From positions 1 through 46,601 of the forward strand of contig SKKK01000207.1 in NCBI GenBank assembly GCA_007121535.1: DNA of 46,601 bases, given 5' to 3'. The stretch comes from Planctomycetaceae bacterium (GTDB lineage Bacteria > Planctomycetota > Planctomycetia > Pirellulales > Pirellulaceae). Position 1 is the stretch's first letter. Each line of letters begins with the position of its first letter. Positions 39,838 to 46,601 of the stretch are shown one piece after another. Under the pieces are notes generated by a model. That model did not search any database. It was not told the DNA's origin and saw nothing but the letters and a program-made list of their open reading frames with translations. A program made the translations under genes and the position numbers.

Positions 39838-40701
39838 CTATTTCTCCGGCGATACCAACTGCGCGCGAAGGAACTTCTTGGTCTTGCGCCAGAGATGCCA
39901 GAACCTCCCGGCTCCCAAGTCGGTCCGAAGCGGCAGACCGGTGAGACCGGAAGGATCGGCGAGATATTGGTTTACAAGTCGGTAAGCATCTTCGCCTACG
40001 TGGGTTCGAAGCAATTCAAGTGAAACCGCCAGTGCGGTCGCCGCTTCGACTGTGACATATTGACTGGCAGGATCCACAAGATGAGGGTCCGGTATCTGAG
40101 CGCTGGAAAGCGAGGACTGCCCTTGTATTCGGGCGTTCCGGTTTCGACGGCGCAGAAAACGCGAAGCCGTGCGACGGGCAATGGCACGCAGCCAACACCC
40201 AAGACTCCCGCGGTCCGGATCAGGGTCAACCAAGTGAATCTTCCCAAGAATCGCCAGCCACGCCTCCTGGTAGCAGTCCTCATATTCCGAAATCGGGCAG
40301 CCGCTGGAGTAAATGCCGACACGAATGTGCGGTTCCGCCAGGATCAACAAGTCTTTCCACACACCGCTTGGCAACGTCGTGACGCGACCATTAGTATCCG
40401 CTCGGATTACTAACACAGCCAGTTGCAGACGGAGCACTGCGGCATGCAAGCCGCCCACCTGTTTCACCCTCAATAAGCGTTGCGTCGGGAGAGTCGATGT
40501 GATCATCACGTCACTCGGCCGGTAATCCGACCGGACGAATATCGATTCGAACAGGCATGGCGGGCAGGCTTCCAACACATCCCAGGACAGCGTGCGTAGA
40601 CTGTCGTTGACGCTGCTGCCTGTCGGAGCGAACACGAACGACATGGGGGACCAAGGTAGCTGCAAATCCGTACAATCCATATGCGCAAACTTGAGTGGCA
40701 T
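39838..40701 (-). CDS. ECF-like RNA polymerase sigma factor with an N-terminal extension
   Basis: 287 residues from ATG 40701, which has GAGGAG (40710-40715) eight bases upstream. The sigma-2 region spans about residues 110-190: ISEYEDCYQEAWLAILGKI (regions 2.1-2.2), DPDPDRGSLGCWLRAIARRT (2.3-2.4) and an arginine-rich linker RFLRRRNR. The C-terminal part (about 220-282, ending GRFWHLWRKTKKFLRAQL) occupies the place of sigma-4 but its helix-turn-helix is poorly conserved. The first 100 residues are unusual for a plain ECF factor and may be a sensing extension. An internal ATG at 40506 would remove 65 of them. The gene lies 225 bp upstream of the giant gene on the same strand and downstream of a NusG-like gene, so it may direct transcription of the giant gene (inference). 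Confidence 0.7.
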   Translation of the reverse strand: MPLKFAHMDCTDLQLPWSPMSFVFAPTGSSVNDSLRTLSWDVLEACPPCLFESIFVRSDYRPSDVMITSTLPTQRLLRVKQVGGLHAAVLRLQLAVLVIRADTNGRVTTLPSGVWKDLLILAEPHIRVGIYSSGCPISEYEDCYQEAWLAILGKIHLVDPDPDRGSLGCWLRAIARRTASRFLRRRNRNARIQGQSSLSSAQIPDPHLVDPASQYVTVEAATALAVSLELLRTHVGEDAYRLVNQYLADPSGLTGLPLRTDLGAGRFWHLWRKTKKFLRAQLVSPEK

Positions 40702-41173
40702 CGTAACAACTCCTCAGGCGGTAAAATGCCTGTTTGATTAGGCGCAGGCGACTGGTCTCGTCGTGAACCGCTGCAGGATGCCTTGCGGAAGACGCGAGGG
40801 CAAGCCTGCGAATCACTCGGGACTTGCAAGAAGAATGCCAATTTGACTGTGTTCGCGAGCCCACAACACCGCCAAGCTTTCGTTGTCTCCGGCAACGTTC
40901 AGTCTGTCAACTGCTTGATGGGAGGCATTCGTCAATTTTCTCGCGAATGAGGACAACGGGATGGGAAGAGAGGAAATGGAAGCCCCGTTTTGCTTCCAGT
41001 GGAAAGGTAAGGCAGTAAAGACTGTGATATCGGGATTCACTTGTCCAGTCCGAGGAGAGCCTTGCAGCGGTCGGGGCCATTCAAGTGGCCGTAACAAAAA
41101 TCGCCGACGTTGGATGGCTCTCCGAGCCGTCAGGTGGTCTTGCTACGGCCTCGAAGCGGCGTTGGCCAGCTCC
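40702..41173 (-). other. 472-bp intergenic leader of the sigma-factor gene
   Basis: No gene is recognised. Short minus-strand frames here overlap each other and look non-coding. Small inverted repeats are present: CATTCG...CGAATG at 40926-40949, GGCCA-TTCAAG-TGGCC at 41075-41090 and GGCTC-TCC-GAGCC at 41116-41128. None is followed by a proper T-run on the minus strand. The length suggests a separate promoter or a long 5' UTR. Confidence 0.35.
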
Positions 41174-41761
41174 TCACTTTCTGGCAGGCCAAATCGGCTC
41201 CACCGAATAGTCTTTGATCTCGATGGATACCCCTTGCTGCAAAAAGTTGACCGCGATCTGAAGCCGATCCGCTCCCCGGCGACGAATGATCGTGCCTTCG
41301 AAGCCAGCCAGGGGACCATGGCGAATCCGAGCCATGCGGCCGGCACACAGACGCTGCTCTACCGTCAATGGCGCCCCCACTGCAATCAAGTCGGATAGTT
41401 GCTTCAGATCCCTCAGCAACTCGTCTTGGTCTACGACGGGGAGAATTCGCGAAATCCGGTTGGTCTTCAGGGAATCCACGCGCTCGTCGGGTGCCCCGAA
41501 CAGGAACAGGTACCCGGGAAAGACGGGGACGAGCGTCCGAAACCGACGTCTGCGGATTATGAGATCCCTTTCTACCTGAGGCAGGTAAAAGGGGATTTGG
41601 TGAGCGAGCAGATCACGAGCCAGCGCTTTCTCCTGCCGGGACTTGGTATAGACGACCCACCAGACTCGCTCTGTTTCCGAGATCCCCAGATCGTACTCAT
41701 TGGGCGTCTCTTCTAACAGATCCCCTGGAAAAACACACGGTTCTTCCGCTAAAATGGGCAT
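41174..41761 (-). CDS. NusG/RfaH-family transcription elongation (antitermination) factor, specialised paralogue
   Basis: 195 residues from ATG 41761, with AAGGAG ten bases upstream. Residues 32-115 form the NGN domain: RVWWVVYTKSRQEKALARDL, FYLPQVERDLIIRRRRFRTL, PVFPGYLFLF. Residues 138-185 form a KOW domain: GRMARIRHGPLAGFEGTIIR. The NGN domain binds RNA polymerase across the clamp and the KOW domain binds partners such as NusE or Rho (family knowledge). The gene is not next to secE, rplK or rpoB, so it is a specialised paralogue of the RfaH/LoaP/UpxY kind. These typically act on one long operon near their own gene. It stands directly upstream of the sigma factor and the 33-kb giant gene. 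The first 30 residues are acidic and variable. Confidence 0.85.
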   Translation of the reverse strand: MPILAEEPCVFPGDLLEETPNEYDLGISETERVWWVVYTKSRQEKALARDLLAHQIPFYLPQVERDLIIRRRRFRTLVPVFPGYLFLFGAPDERVDSLKTNRISRILPVVDQDELLRDLKQLSDLIAVGAPLTVEQRLCAGRMARIRHGPLAGFEGTIIRRRGADRLQIAVNFLQQGVSIEIKDYSVEPIWPARK

Positions 41762-41813
41762 GCTCCATGCTCTCCTTTAGACGCACATATTCAGTTTAGG
41801 CACCGAGTCGTCT

Positions 41814-41831
41814 TCCAGGTTCGAAGCTGGA
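41814..41831. promoter_or_regulatory. Imperfect 18-bp dyad in the leader of the NusG-like gene
   Basis: TCCAGGTTCGAAGCTGGA is symmetrical except for one base pair. It lies 53-70 bases before the start codon. It may be an operator or an RNA hairpin. Its function is unknown. Confidence 0.3.
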
Positions 41832-41994
41832 GGCCATGACCACTCAGCCAACCCGATCCGCGTTTGCCTACGCTGTCATAAACGCTCGGAGGGCACGAAT
41901 GTACTCAGGGAATTAAACTCGTGCAACTAAGGGTCGCAACGAGCCGTTGGAAATGGCGCGATTGATGGCGGCGGCAGAGTTGAGTAAAATTACT

Positions 41995-42025
41995 AGGGGA
42001 CGACGATAGCATCGTCGCAACCCCT
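41995..42025 (-). terminator. Hairpin between the acyltransferase and NusG-like genes
   Basis: CGACGAT-AGC-ATCGTCG has a seven-pair stem, enclosed by AGGGG/CCCCT with a small internal loop. On the minus strand it is followed by AGTAATTTTA, a short T-run. It may terminate the upstream metabolic operon, though the T-run is weak. Confidence 0.35.
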
Positions 42026-42128
42026 TGCACATCAAGCACTTGCGACTATCGCGTTTCATAAGTGGGAAACTCGGGCGAAGCACCCGGCCAGAAGTTTCTT
42101 GCCAATTAAGGTAGCCTTGGACAGGGGA

Positions 42129-42207
42129 GGTAGCGGGGTCGGGAGTCGTTTTCGGCGAACGACCTACCACATGGGAAGCGGGTCACCCGAAAACGACTGC
42201 CGACCCC
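42129..42207. repeat. REP-like palindromic element
   Basis: The 21-base arm at 42135-42155 (GGGGTCGGGAGTCGTTTTCG, last G at 42155) is repeated inverted at 42187-42207 with a single mismatch, around a 31-base loop. Nested alternatives exist: GGTAG/CTACC (42129-42133 with 42164-42168) and GTCGTT/AACGAC. From memory, very similar GGGGTCGGGAGTC palindromes are frequent between planctomycete genes. Only one copy is in this window. Confidence 0.6.
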
Positions 42208-42254
42208 TTTCGCCCGATTCCAGCAAGAAATATCTGGCCGAGTGCTTAGTGCCG

Positions 42255-43211
42255 CTAGGCCGCTTGACGCTTGCTTCGCTCGGGCTTCTCCTGATTGTCG
42301 GATCGCGGCCGCCGGTGGCGCTCGTTGGGGTCGCCTTTCCAGCGACGGTGAAGCCACCAATACTGGGAGGGATCGGCCAAAATGATGCGTTCCAAAGCAG
42401 TATTGTACCAACGGGTAAGTTCCTTGACGCCGTTCAGATGGTCGCCCGGGTGACGTGGATCGGCGATGGCTTCCACGCCGATCTTCACATTTAACGGCCC
42501 ACCGATTCGACGTCCATAGCATACCAACAACGGGGCACCGCTGATCAAGGTGAACAGGGCGACGGCTTTATGGCAGGAAGCAGGACGCCCGAGGAAGTCG
42601 ACCCAGCAGCCTTTTGGCCCGGCGCGTTGATCGCCCAGCAGCGCGATCGTGCCACCGCTGCGCAATACCTCGTCCACCTGCCCCGAACTGCCATCGGTGG
42701 GCAGGATGAACTGACCATTGGCGCTGCGAAAACGATGGACGTAGCGTTCCAGCAGCGGGTTGTCCAAGCGTCGGGCGATCGAAAATGACGGAAAGCCCAG
42801 CAATCCGATGACATAGGAAGTCAGTTCAAAATTGCCGTAGTGTCCCGAGACCAGCACGACCGGTCGCTGGTCCAGCAGATACCGCACGGCGTCCCGATGC
42901 CGATGCAAGTCGATGTAATGCCGCCAATTGGTTTCGTGAATCTTCCGTGGAGCCTGGGCAATCTCGCACACCATCAGCAACAGGTGCTCCCACATCCGCA
43001 GCGCCAATCGATGTCGTTGCTGCGGCGTCAGATCGGGAAACACCAGTCGGATATTCTCGTCCACCGTGCGCCTACGTATGCCGATCACGTCGCAGGCCAG
43101 CACGGCCACCCAGCGAGCGATGACGGTGCAAGTCTCCGGACGGACTGCTTGCACCAAGCAAACGAAAAAACGCACCAACAAATAGCTCAGCCAATCCGTT
43201 AGCCAACGCAT
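42255..43211 (-). CDS. LpxL/HtrB-family lipid A (lysophospholipid) acyltransferase
   Basis: 318 residues from ATG 43211, six bases after the stop of the oxidoreductase gene. An N-terminal membrane segment (WLSYLLVRFFVCLVQAV) anchors it to the inner membrane. The catalytic H-x4-E motif is in VSGHYGNFE (H124, E129). IALLGDQRAGPKGCWVDFLG and the near-terminal QYWWLHRRWK block are the other family signatures. The enzyme transfers a fatty acyl chain from acyl-ACP to a lipid A precursor (family knowledge). The tail after residue 290 is very basic and variable. It is the last gene of the metabolic block. Confidence 0.9.
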   Translation of the reverse strand: MRWLTDWLSYLLVRFFVCLVQAVRPETCTVIARWVAVLACDVIGIRRRTVDENIRLVFPDLTPQQRHRLALRMWEHLLLMVCEIAQAPRKIHETNWRHYIDLHRHRDAVRYLLDQRPVVLVSGHYGNFELTSYVIGLLGFPSFSIARRLDNPLLERYVHRFRSANGQFILPTDGSSGQVDEVLRSGGTIALLGDQRAGPKGCWVDFLGRPASCHKAVALFTLISGAPLLVCYGRRIGGPLNVKIGVEAIADPRHPGDHLNGVKELTRWYNTALERIILADPSQYWWLHRRWKGDPNERHRRPRSDNQEKPERSKRQAA

Positions 43212-43217
43212 GGATGT

Positions 43218-44303
43218 TTATCCGTTCTTTTTTCGGGCTTTCAGTACCGGATCGCTCTTTAGAGGAAGCGGCACGGTTCGCCCTGTTTCCGCCGACTTGT
43301 AAATCGCCAGGATGATCTCGACCGAACGCCGGCCTTCGACCCCATCAACCAACGGCTTCGTGCCCTTTTTGATGGCCTTCAACACATCCTTGAACAACTC
43401 GGTATGACCGTGGTGCCCGATGGCGGCCGGGTCCGCCGCGCCGCCGCCGGTCTTCGTCTTACCGGCCATCTCTTCCAGCAGCGCTTCATCCTTCTTCGTC
43501 ATCTTGGCGAATTCCCACTCGGTGATGTCTTCCTCTTTCAGAGTCGCCGAGCCCGCCATACCGTGAATCTCGATGCGTTTCAGCGATCCGGGATAGGTGG
43601 CCGTGGATGCCTCGATGACGCCCAAGGCGCCGTTTTCAAAACGCAACGTCGCCACGGCAACGTCTTCGACCTCGATTCGCTCGTGAGCCAGCAATGCTGT
43701 GTGCGCAGCGATCTCGGCTACGGGACCCATGATCCAGGTCAAGAGGTCGACCGTATGGATCGCCTGGTTCATCAGAGCGCCGCCGCCGTCCAGCGCCCAC
43801 GTTCCCCGCCAAGCCCCGCTGTCGTAATACTCCTGAGTCCGATACCACTTGATGTACGCATCGCCCATCGTCAACCGGCCGAAACGGCCCTGATCGACGG
43901 CTCGTTTGATCAACTGCGACGATTTGTGAAACCTCGAGGGAAAGATCGTTGCCAGCGTCACGCCGGCTTTTTCACAAGCATCGATGATCGCGTCGCAACG
44001 TTTCAGGGTCACTTCCAGCGGTTTCTCGACGATCACGTGCTTGCCGGCCTTGGCCGCCGCCAGCGCCGGTTCCAGGTGCGCGCCGCTGGGCGTACAGATC
44101 GTCACCACGTCGACCGACGGATCTTCCACCATGGCTCGCAGATCGTAGTAAGGCTTACAGCCGACCGCCTGTGCCAGTCTATCGGCAGCCGCAGGGACCG
44201 TATCGAAACAGGCAGTCACTTTCGCGCCGGCAATGTCCGCCACCGCCTTGCTGTGAAAATTTGCGATCATGCCGCAACCGATGATTCCAAATCCCGTCGC
44301 CAT
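43218..44303 (-). CDS. Gfo/Idh/MocA-family NAD(P)-dependent oxidoreductase
   Basis: 361 residues from ATG 44303, with AGGGGGA about eight bases upstream. An open extension to 45014 overlaps the serine dehydratase gene and is not used. The N-terminal Rossmann fold has FGIIGCGMIANFHSKAV, CTPSGAHLEPALAAAKAGKH and the dinucleotide-site motif EKPLEV. The C-terminal domain carries the substrate-site helix NQAIHTVDLLTWIMGP (H and D of the conserved HxxD). Members oxidise or reduce sugars and inositols in the cytoplasm. The substrate cannot be told from sequence. It ends RKKNG* six bases before the acyltransferase. Confidence 0.9.
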   Translation of the reverse strand: MATGFGIIGCGMIANFHSKAVADIAGAKVTACFDTVPAAADRLAQAVGCKPYYDLRAMVEDPSVDVVTICTPSGAHLEPALAAAKAGKHVIVEKPLEVTLKRCDAIIDACEKAGVTLATIFPSRFHKSSQLIKRAVDQGRFGRLTMGDAYIKWYRTQEYYDSGAWRGTWALDGGGALMNQAIHTVDLLTWIMGPVAEIAAHTALLAHERIEVEDVAVATLRFENGALGVIEASTATYPGSLKRIEIHGMAGSATLKEEDITEWEFAKMTKKDEALLEEMAGKTKTGGGAADPAAIGHHGHTELFKDVLKAIKKGTKPLVDGVEGRRSVEIILAIYKSAETGRTVPLPLKSDPVLKARKKNG

Positions 44304-44375
44304 GTTGTTTGTCCCCCTGATCTGGTTAATGAAACGGCTTTCATGCGGCAACCAACTCAAGCACCGCAGTCGCTC

Positions 44376-44381
44376 ATTATA
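44376..44381 (-). promoter_or_regulatory. Putative -10 box for the oxidoreductase-acyltransferase pair
   Basis: TATAAT on the minus strand, about 70 bases before ATG 44303, in the 119-bp gap after the serine dehydratase gene. The matching -35 is poor (TTTCGG at 16 bases). Confidence 0.35.
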
Positions 44382-44422
44382 GGCATTCGTCGAGAATCCG
44401 AAAGACGAGTTTTCGGCGGAGA

Positions 44423-45850
44423 TCAGCATTCCGGGTGACTGACGGGGATCAAGACGGCCAGTCCGCCTTCGGATGTCTCCTTGTACTTGCTGTTCATGTC
44501 TTGAGCGGTTTCCCACATCGACCGAATGACAGCGTCCAACGGCACTCGAGCATGAGCCGGGTTGCTTTCCAACGCCAGGTAACAGGCGGTCAGCGCTTTG
44601 GTGGCCCCCATCGCGTTTCGCTCGATGCAAGGCACTTGGACCAGACCGCCGACCGGATCGCAAGTCATGCCCAAATGATGTTCCATCGCGATTTCGGCTG
44701 CCATCAAAACCTGGGCGACGGAACCGCCCAACACCTGGCACAGTCCAGCGGCAGCCATGGCGCTGGATACGCCGATTTCGGCCTGGCACCCGCCCATGGC
44801 GGCCGAGATCGTTGCGCCTTTCTTGAACAGCATGCCGATGGACCCGGCAGTCAACAAGAAATCCTCGATTCCCAACGTGTGCCCGTCGCAAAAGCAAACG
44901 TAATACATCAACACGGCGGGGATGACGCCGGCGGCCCCGTTCGTCGGCGCCGTGACGACTCGACCAAACGCCGCATTCTCCTCGTTGATCGCCAACGCGA
45001 AACAACTGATCCAACGCAGAATATGGGAGAAATTGGTTGCGCTGTTACGGATCGCAGTCAACCACGCACCGATGTTCGCCGAATCGGCTTGGCTGGCCAT
45101 CGATAGCAGACCGTCCTGCATCTCCGGTGCACGACGGAACACGTCCAGACCACCCGGCAGCACTCCGTGGGAATGGCATCCCCGGTAGACACAACGCTGC
45201 ATGACTTGCCAGATCTGCAGAAGGCCGGCACTGGTCGCAGCATGGGACCGCCATGCGGTTTCGTTTTCCCGCACCAAGTCCGCAACCGACAGCTTCCTCC
45301 GATTGCAATGACCGACCACGTCAGCGGCGGTATCGATCGGAAACGCGACCGAAATCGTTTCGGTCGCGTCAGCGGCCTCGCCGTCCCGCACCAGAAAACC
45401 GCCACCCACGGAATAGTAGGTTTCCTGCGCGATCGTTCCATCCGCGGTTCGAGCCGTCAGCCGCAGGGCGTTGGGGTGATAGGGCAAGGCTTGATTCCGA
45501 TGAAAGACGATCTGCTCCTTCGGATCGAACGCGATCCTTCGCTGGCCGCCCAATTCCAGACGGCCCGAACGGCGGATGGCATCGGCCAGCTCGATCAGAC
45601 GATCGGGATCGCAGGTCACCGGATCAAGGCCGGTCAGTCCCATCATCACGGCCAAGTCCGTCCCGTGGCCCCGGCCGGTCTTTGCCAGCGATCCGAACAG
45701 ATCGATGACGACGTGTTCGATCCGATCAAGTCTTCCGTCGTCGCGGCAAGCCTGGACGAAACGCAACGCGGCTCGCCACGGACCCAACGTGTGCGAACTG
45801 GACGGCCCCACGCCAATCTTGAAGATATCAAATACGCTGATCGCTTCCAT
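44423..45850 (-). CDS. sdaA: L-serine ammonia-lyase (serine dehydratase), iron-sulfur single-chain type
   Basis: 475 residues from ATG 45850, seven bases after the upstream stop, with AGGTAGCAGG before it. The beta domain begins with [19 protein letters not shown]. The alpha domain carries the three iron-sulfur cysteines in [16 protein letters not shown] and VPCIERNA, together with [12 protein letters not shown] and [12 protein letters not shown]. It converts L-serine to pyruvate and ammonia in the cytoplasm using a labile [4Fe-4S] cluster. Length is normal for the fused one-chain enzyme. An ATG at 45871 is in frame but inside the preceding gene. The stop is TGA, which shows that TGA is a normal stop in this genome. 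Confidence 0.93.
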   Translation of the reverse strand: MEAISVFDIFKIGVGPSSSHTLGPWRAALRFVQACRDDGRLDRIEHVVIDLFGSLAKTGRGHGTDLAVMMGLTGLDPVTCDPDRLIELADAIRRSGRLELGGQRRIAFDPKEQIVFHRNQALPYHPNALRLTARTADGTIAQETYYSVGGGFLVRDGEAADATETISVAFPIDTAADVVGHCNRRKLSVADLVRENETAWRSHAATSAGLLQIWQVMQRCVYRGCHSHGVLPGGLDVFRRAPEMQDGLLSMASQADSANIGAWLTAIRNSATNFSHILRWISCFALAINEENAAFGRVVTAPTNGAAGVIPAVLMYYVCFCDGHTLGIEDFLLTAGSIGMLFKKGATISAAMGGCQAEIGVSSAMAAAGLCQVLGGSVAQVLMAAEIAMEHHLGMTCDPVGGLVQVPCIERNAMGATKALTACYLALESNPAHARVPLDAVIRSMWETAQDMNSKYKETSEGGLAVLIPVSHPEC

Positions 45851-45857
45851 CAGCCTG

Positions 45858-46601
45858 CTACCTGTCGGCATGTTCCATCGGGAACCGTCTGGCCGTGTCG
45901 TACATCGCGATGACGTTTTCCGGAGGAACGCCGGCCTGGATGTTGTGGACGGGAGCAAACACGTATCCGCCGCCCGGTGCGAACACCTCCAGATGCGCTT
46001 GCACCTCCTGCCGGACTTCGTCCACCGAGCCGTAGGGCAGCGTCTTCTGACAGTCCAGCGATCCGCCCCAAAAGGCCATACGACCGCGGCATCCCTCTTT
46101 CAACCGCACGGGGTCCATGCCCGTCGCGCTGGTTTGAACCGGATTCAGGATGTCGAATCCGGTCTCGATCAGCGAGGGGATCAGCGGAAAAATGGCGCCG
46201 TCGGAATGCAACAGCACCTTCATGTCGGTGTGCTGATGAATCCAGTCCAACCCCCGTTGGTAATAGGGCATGATCTGACGGCGGTACATTTCGACCGACA
46301 AGAACAGCGAATGCTGGGTGCCGAAGTCATCGTTGACCTGCAGGATGTGAACTCGATCACCCACCGCATCGACAAAACGTCGCAGGTTGTCCAGCCAGGC
46401 ATCGACCAATTTTTCGTACAGACGGCTGACGTAATCGGGCTCGCTGGCCAACGTGATCATCCACATTTCGAAATCGCCGGTGCCCAGGCCGTAAAACAAC
46501 TCGTACGGCGGTCCGAGCGGCGCGACGATGGCGAAATCCGTGTTTTGGTACAACGCTTCGGCCTGCGCCCGATAGTGTTGCATGTCCAGGTCGCTCAGGC
46601 G
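45858..46601 (-). CDS. Uroporphyrinogen decarboxylase (URO-D)-family protein, 5' partial
   Basis: The frame enters from the right edge ([14 protein letters not shown]) and ends at the TAG 45858, leaving about 247 residues. [80 protein letters not shown] and [18 protein letters not shown] form the C-terminal half of a TIM barrel of the URO-D superfamily, closer to the corrinoid-methyltransferase-like members than to HemE. The missing N-terminus prevents a firmer call. The substrate is unknown. It is probably co-transcribed with the serine dehydratase. Confidence 0.85.
   Translation of the reverse strand, partial: RLSDLDMQHYRAQAEALYQNTDFAIVAPLGPPYELFYGLGTGDFEMWMITLASEPDYVSRLYEKLVDAWLDNLRRFVDAVGDRVHILQVNDDFGTQHSLFLSVEMYRRQIMPYYQRGLDWIHQHTDMKVLLHSDGAIFPLIPSLIETGFDILNPVQTSATGMDPVRLKEGCRGRMAFWGGSLDCQKTLPYGSVDEVRQEVQAHLEVFAPGGGYVFAPVHNIQAGVPPENVIAMYDTARRFPMEHADR

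Noticed and set aside
41096-41128. Terminator after the NusG-like gene
   Set aside because: The GGCTC-TCC-GAGCC stem is short and the T-run on the minus strand is about 15 bases away.
41810-41850. A tRNA gene
   Set aside because: Only D-arm-like and anticodon-arm-like parts are visible. There is no T-arm GTTCGA in place and no acceptor stem pairing.
42129-42136. ops-like element (GGTAGCG) for RfaH-type recruitment
   Set aside because: It is on the plus strand and part of the REP palindrome, while all nearby genes are on the minus strand. No minus-strand GGTAGC was found in the regulator leaders.
43218-45014. A 598-residue protein starting at 45014
   Set aside because: The first 237 codons overlap the serine dehydratase in another frame and are low-complexity. 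The oxidoreductase has its own ribosome site before ATG 44303.

Overview
The window looks like a planctomycete chromosome, probably of the Pirellulales. The reasons are a giant surface-protein gene that opens with the planctomycete LEPR-XLL motif and closes with paired dockerin repeats, a GH32-type secreted protein start, planctomycete-style RHS and IS91 remnants, and high GC. Every gene from about 1.7 kb to the right edge is on the minus strand. Only the first 1.5 kb reads on the plus strand.

Left edge to 6.8 kb is a decayed region. It holds the end of a BIG2-type protein, a GH32 gene start cut off by an IS91 transposase remnant, an RHS remnant fused in frame to the N-terminus of a covalent-FAD oxidase, a FAD-dependent oxidoreductase interrupted by one in-frame TGA, and a conserved gene of unknown function with a frameshift. 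The last three lie directly downstream of the giant gene in the same direction, with tight spacing or overlap, so they look like the broken tail of its operon.

6.8-39.6 kb is one giant gene of about 10,900 codons, read right to left. It is open throughout except for one frameshift near 19,032, which splits it into a 7,009-codon LEPR-XLL start with most of the beta-repeats and a 4,058-codon end. Module order is: basic leader and LEPR-XLL; a super-repeat of about 1.35 kb; an array of about 22 units of about 120 residues; short 'GD-V-Y...GGL-DG' modules; Calx-beta-like modules; RTX calcium-binding repeats; two lectin-like folds; two dockerin repeats; and a charged tail. It is most likely a secreted or surface-anchored fibre or adhesin.

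39.8-41.8 kb holds two small regulators immediately upstream of the giant gene on the same strand: an ECF-like sigma factor, and before it a NusG/RfaH-family elongation factor. Together with two DNA dyads in the giant gene's leader, they suggest a dedicated initiation-plus-processivity system for a 33-kb transcription unit. This is the most interesting hypothesis in the window.

42.2-46.6 kb is ordinary metabolism in good condition: an LpxL/HtrB-family acyltransferase, a Gfo/Idh/MocA oxidoreductase, an L-serine ammonia-lyase and a partial URO-D-family protein, closely packed. A REP-like palindrome and a hairpin separate this block from the regulators.
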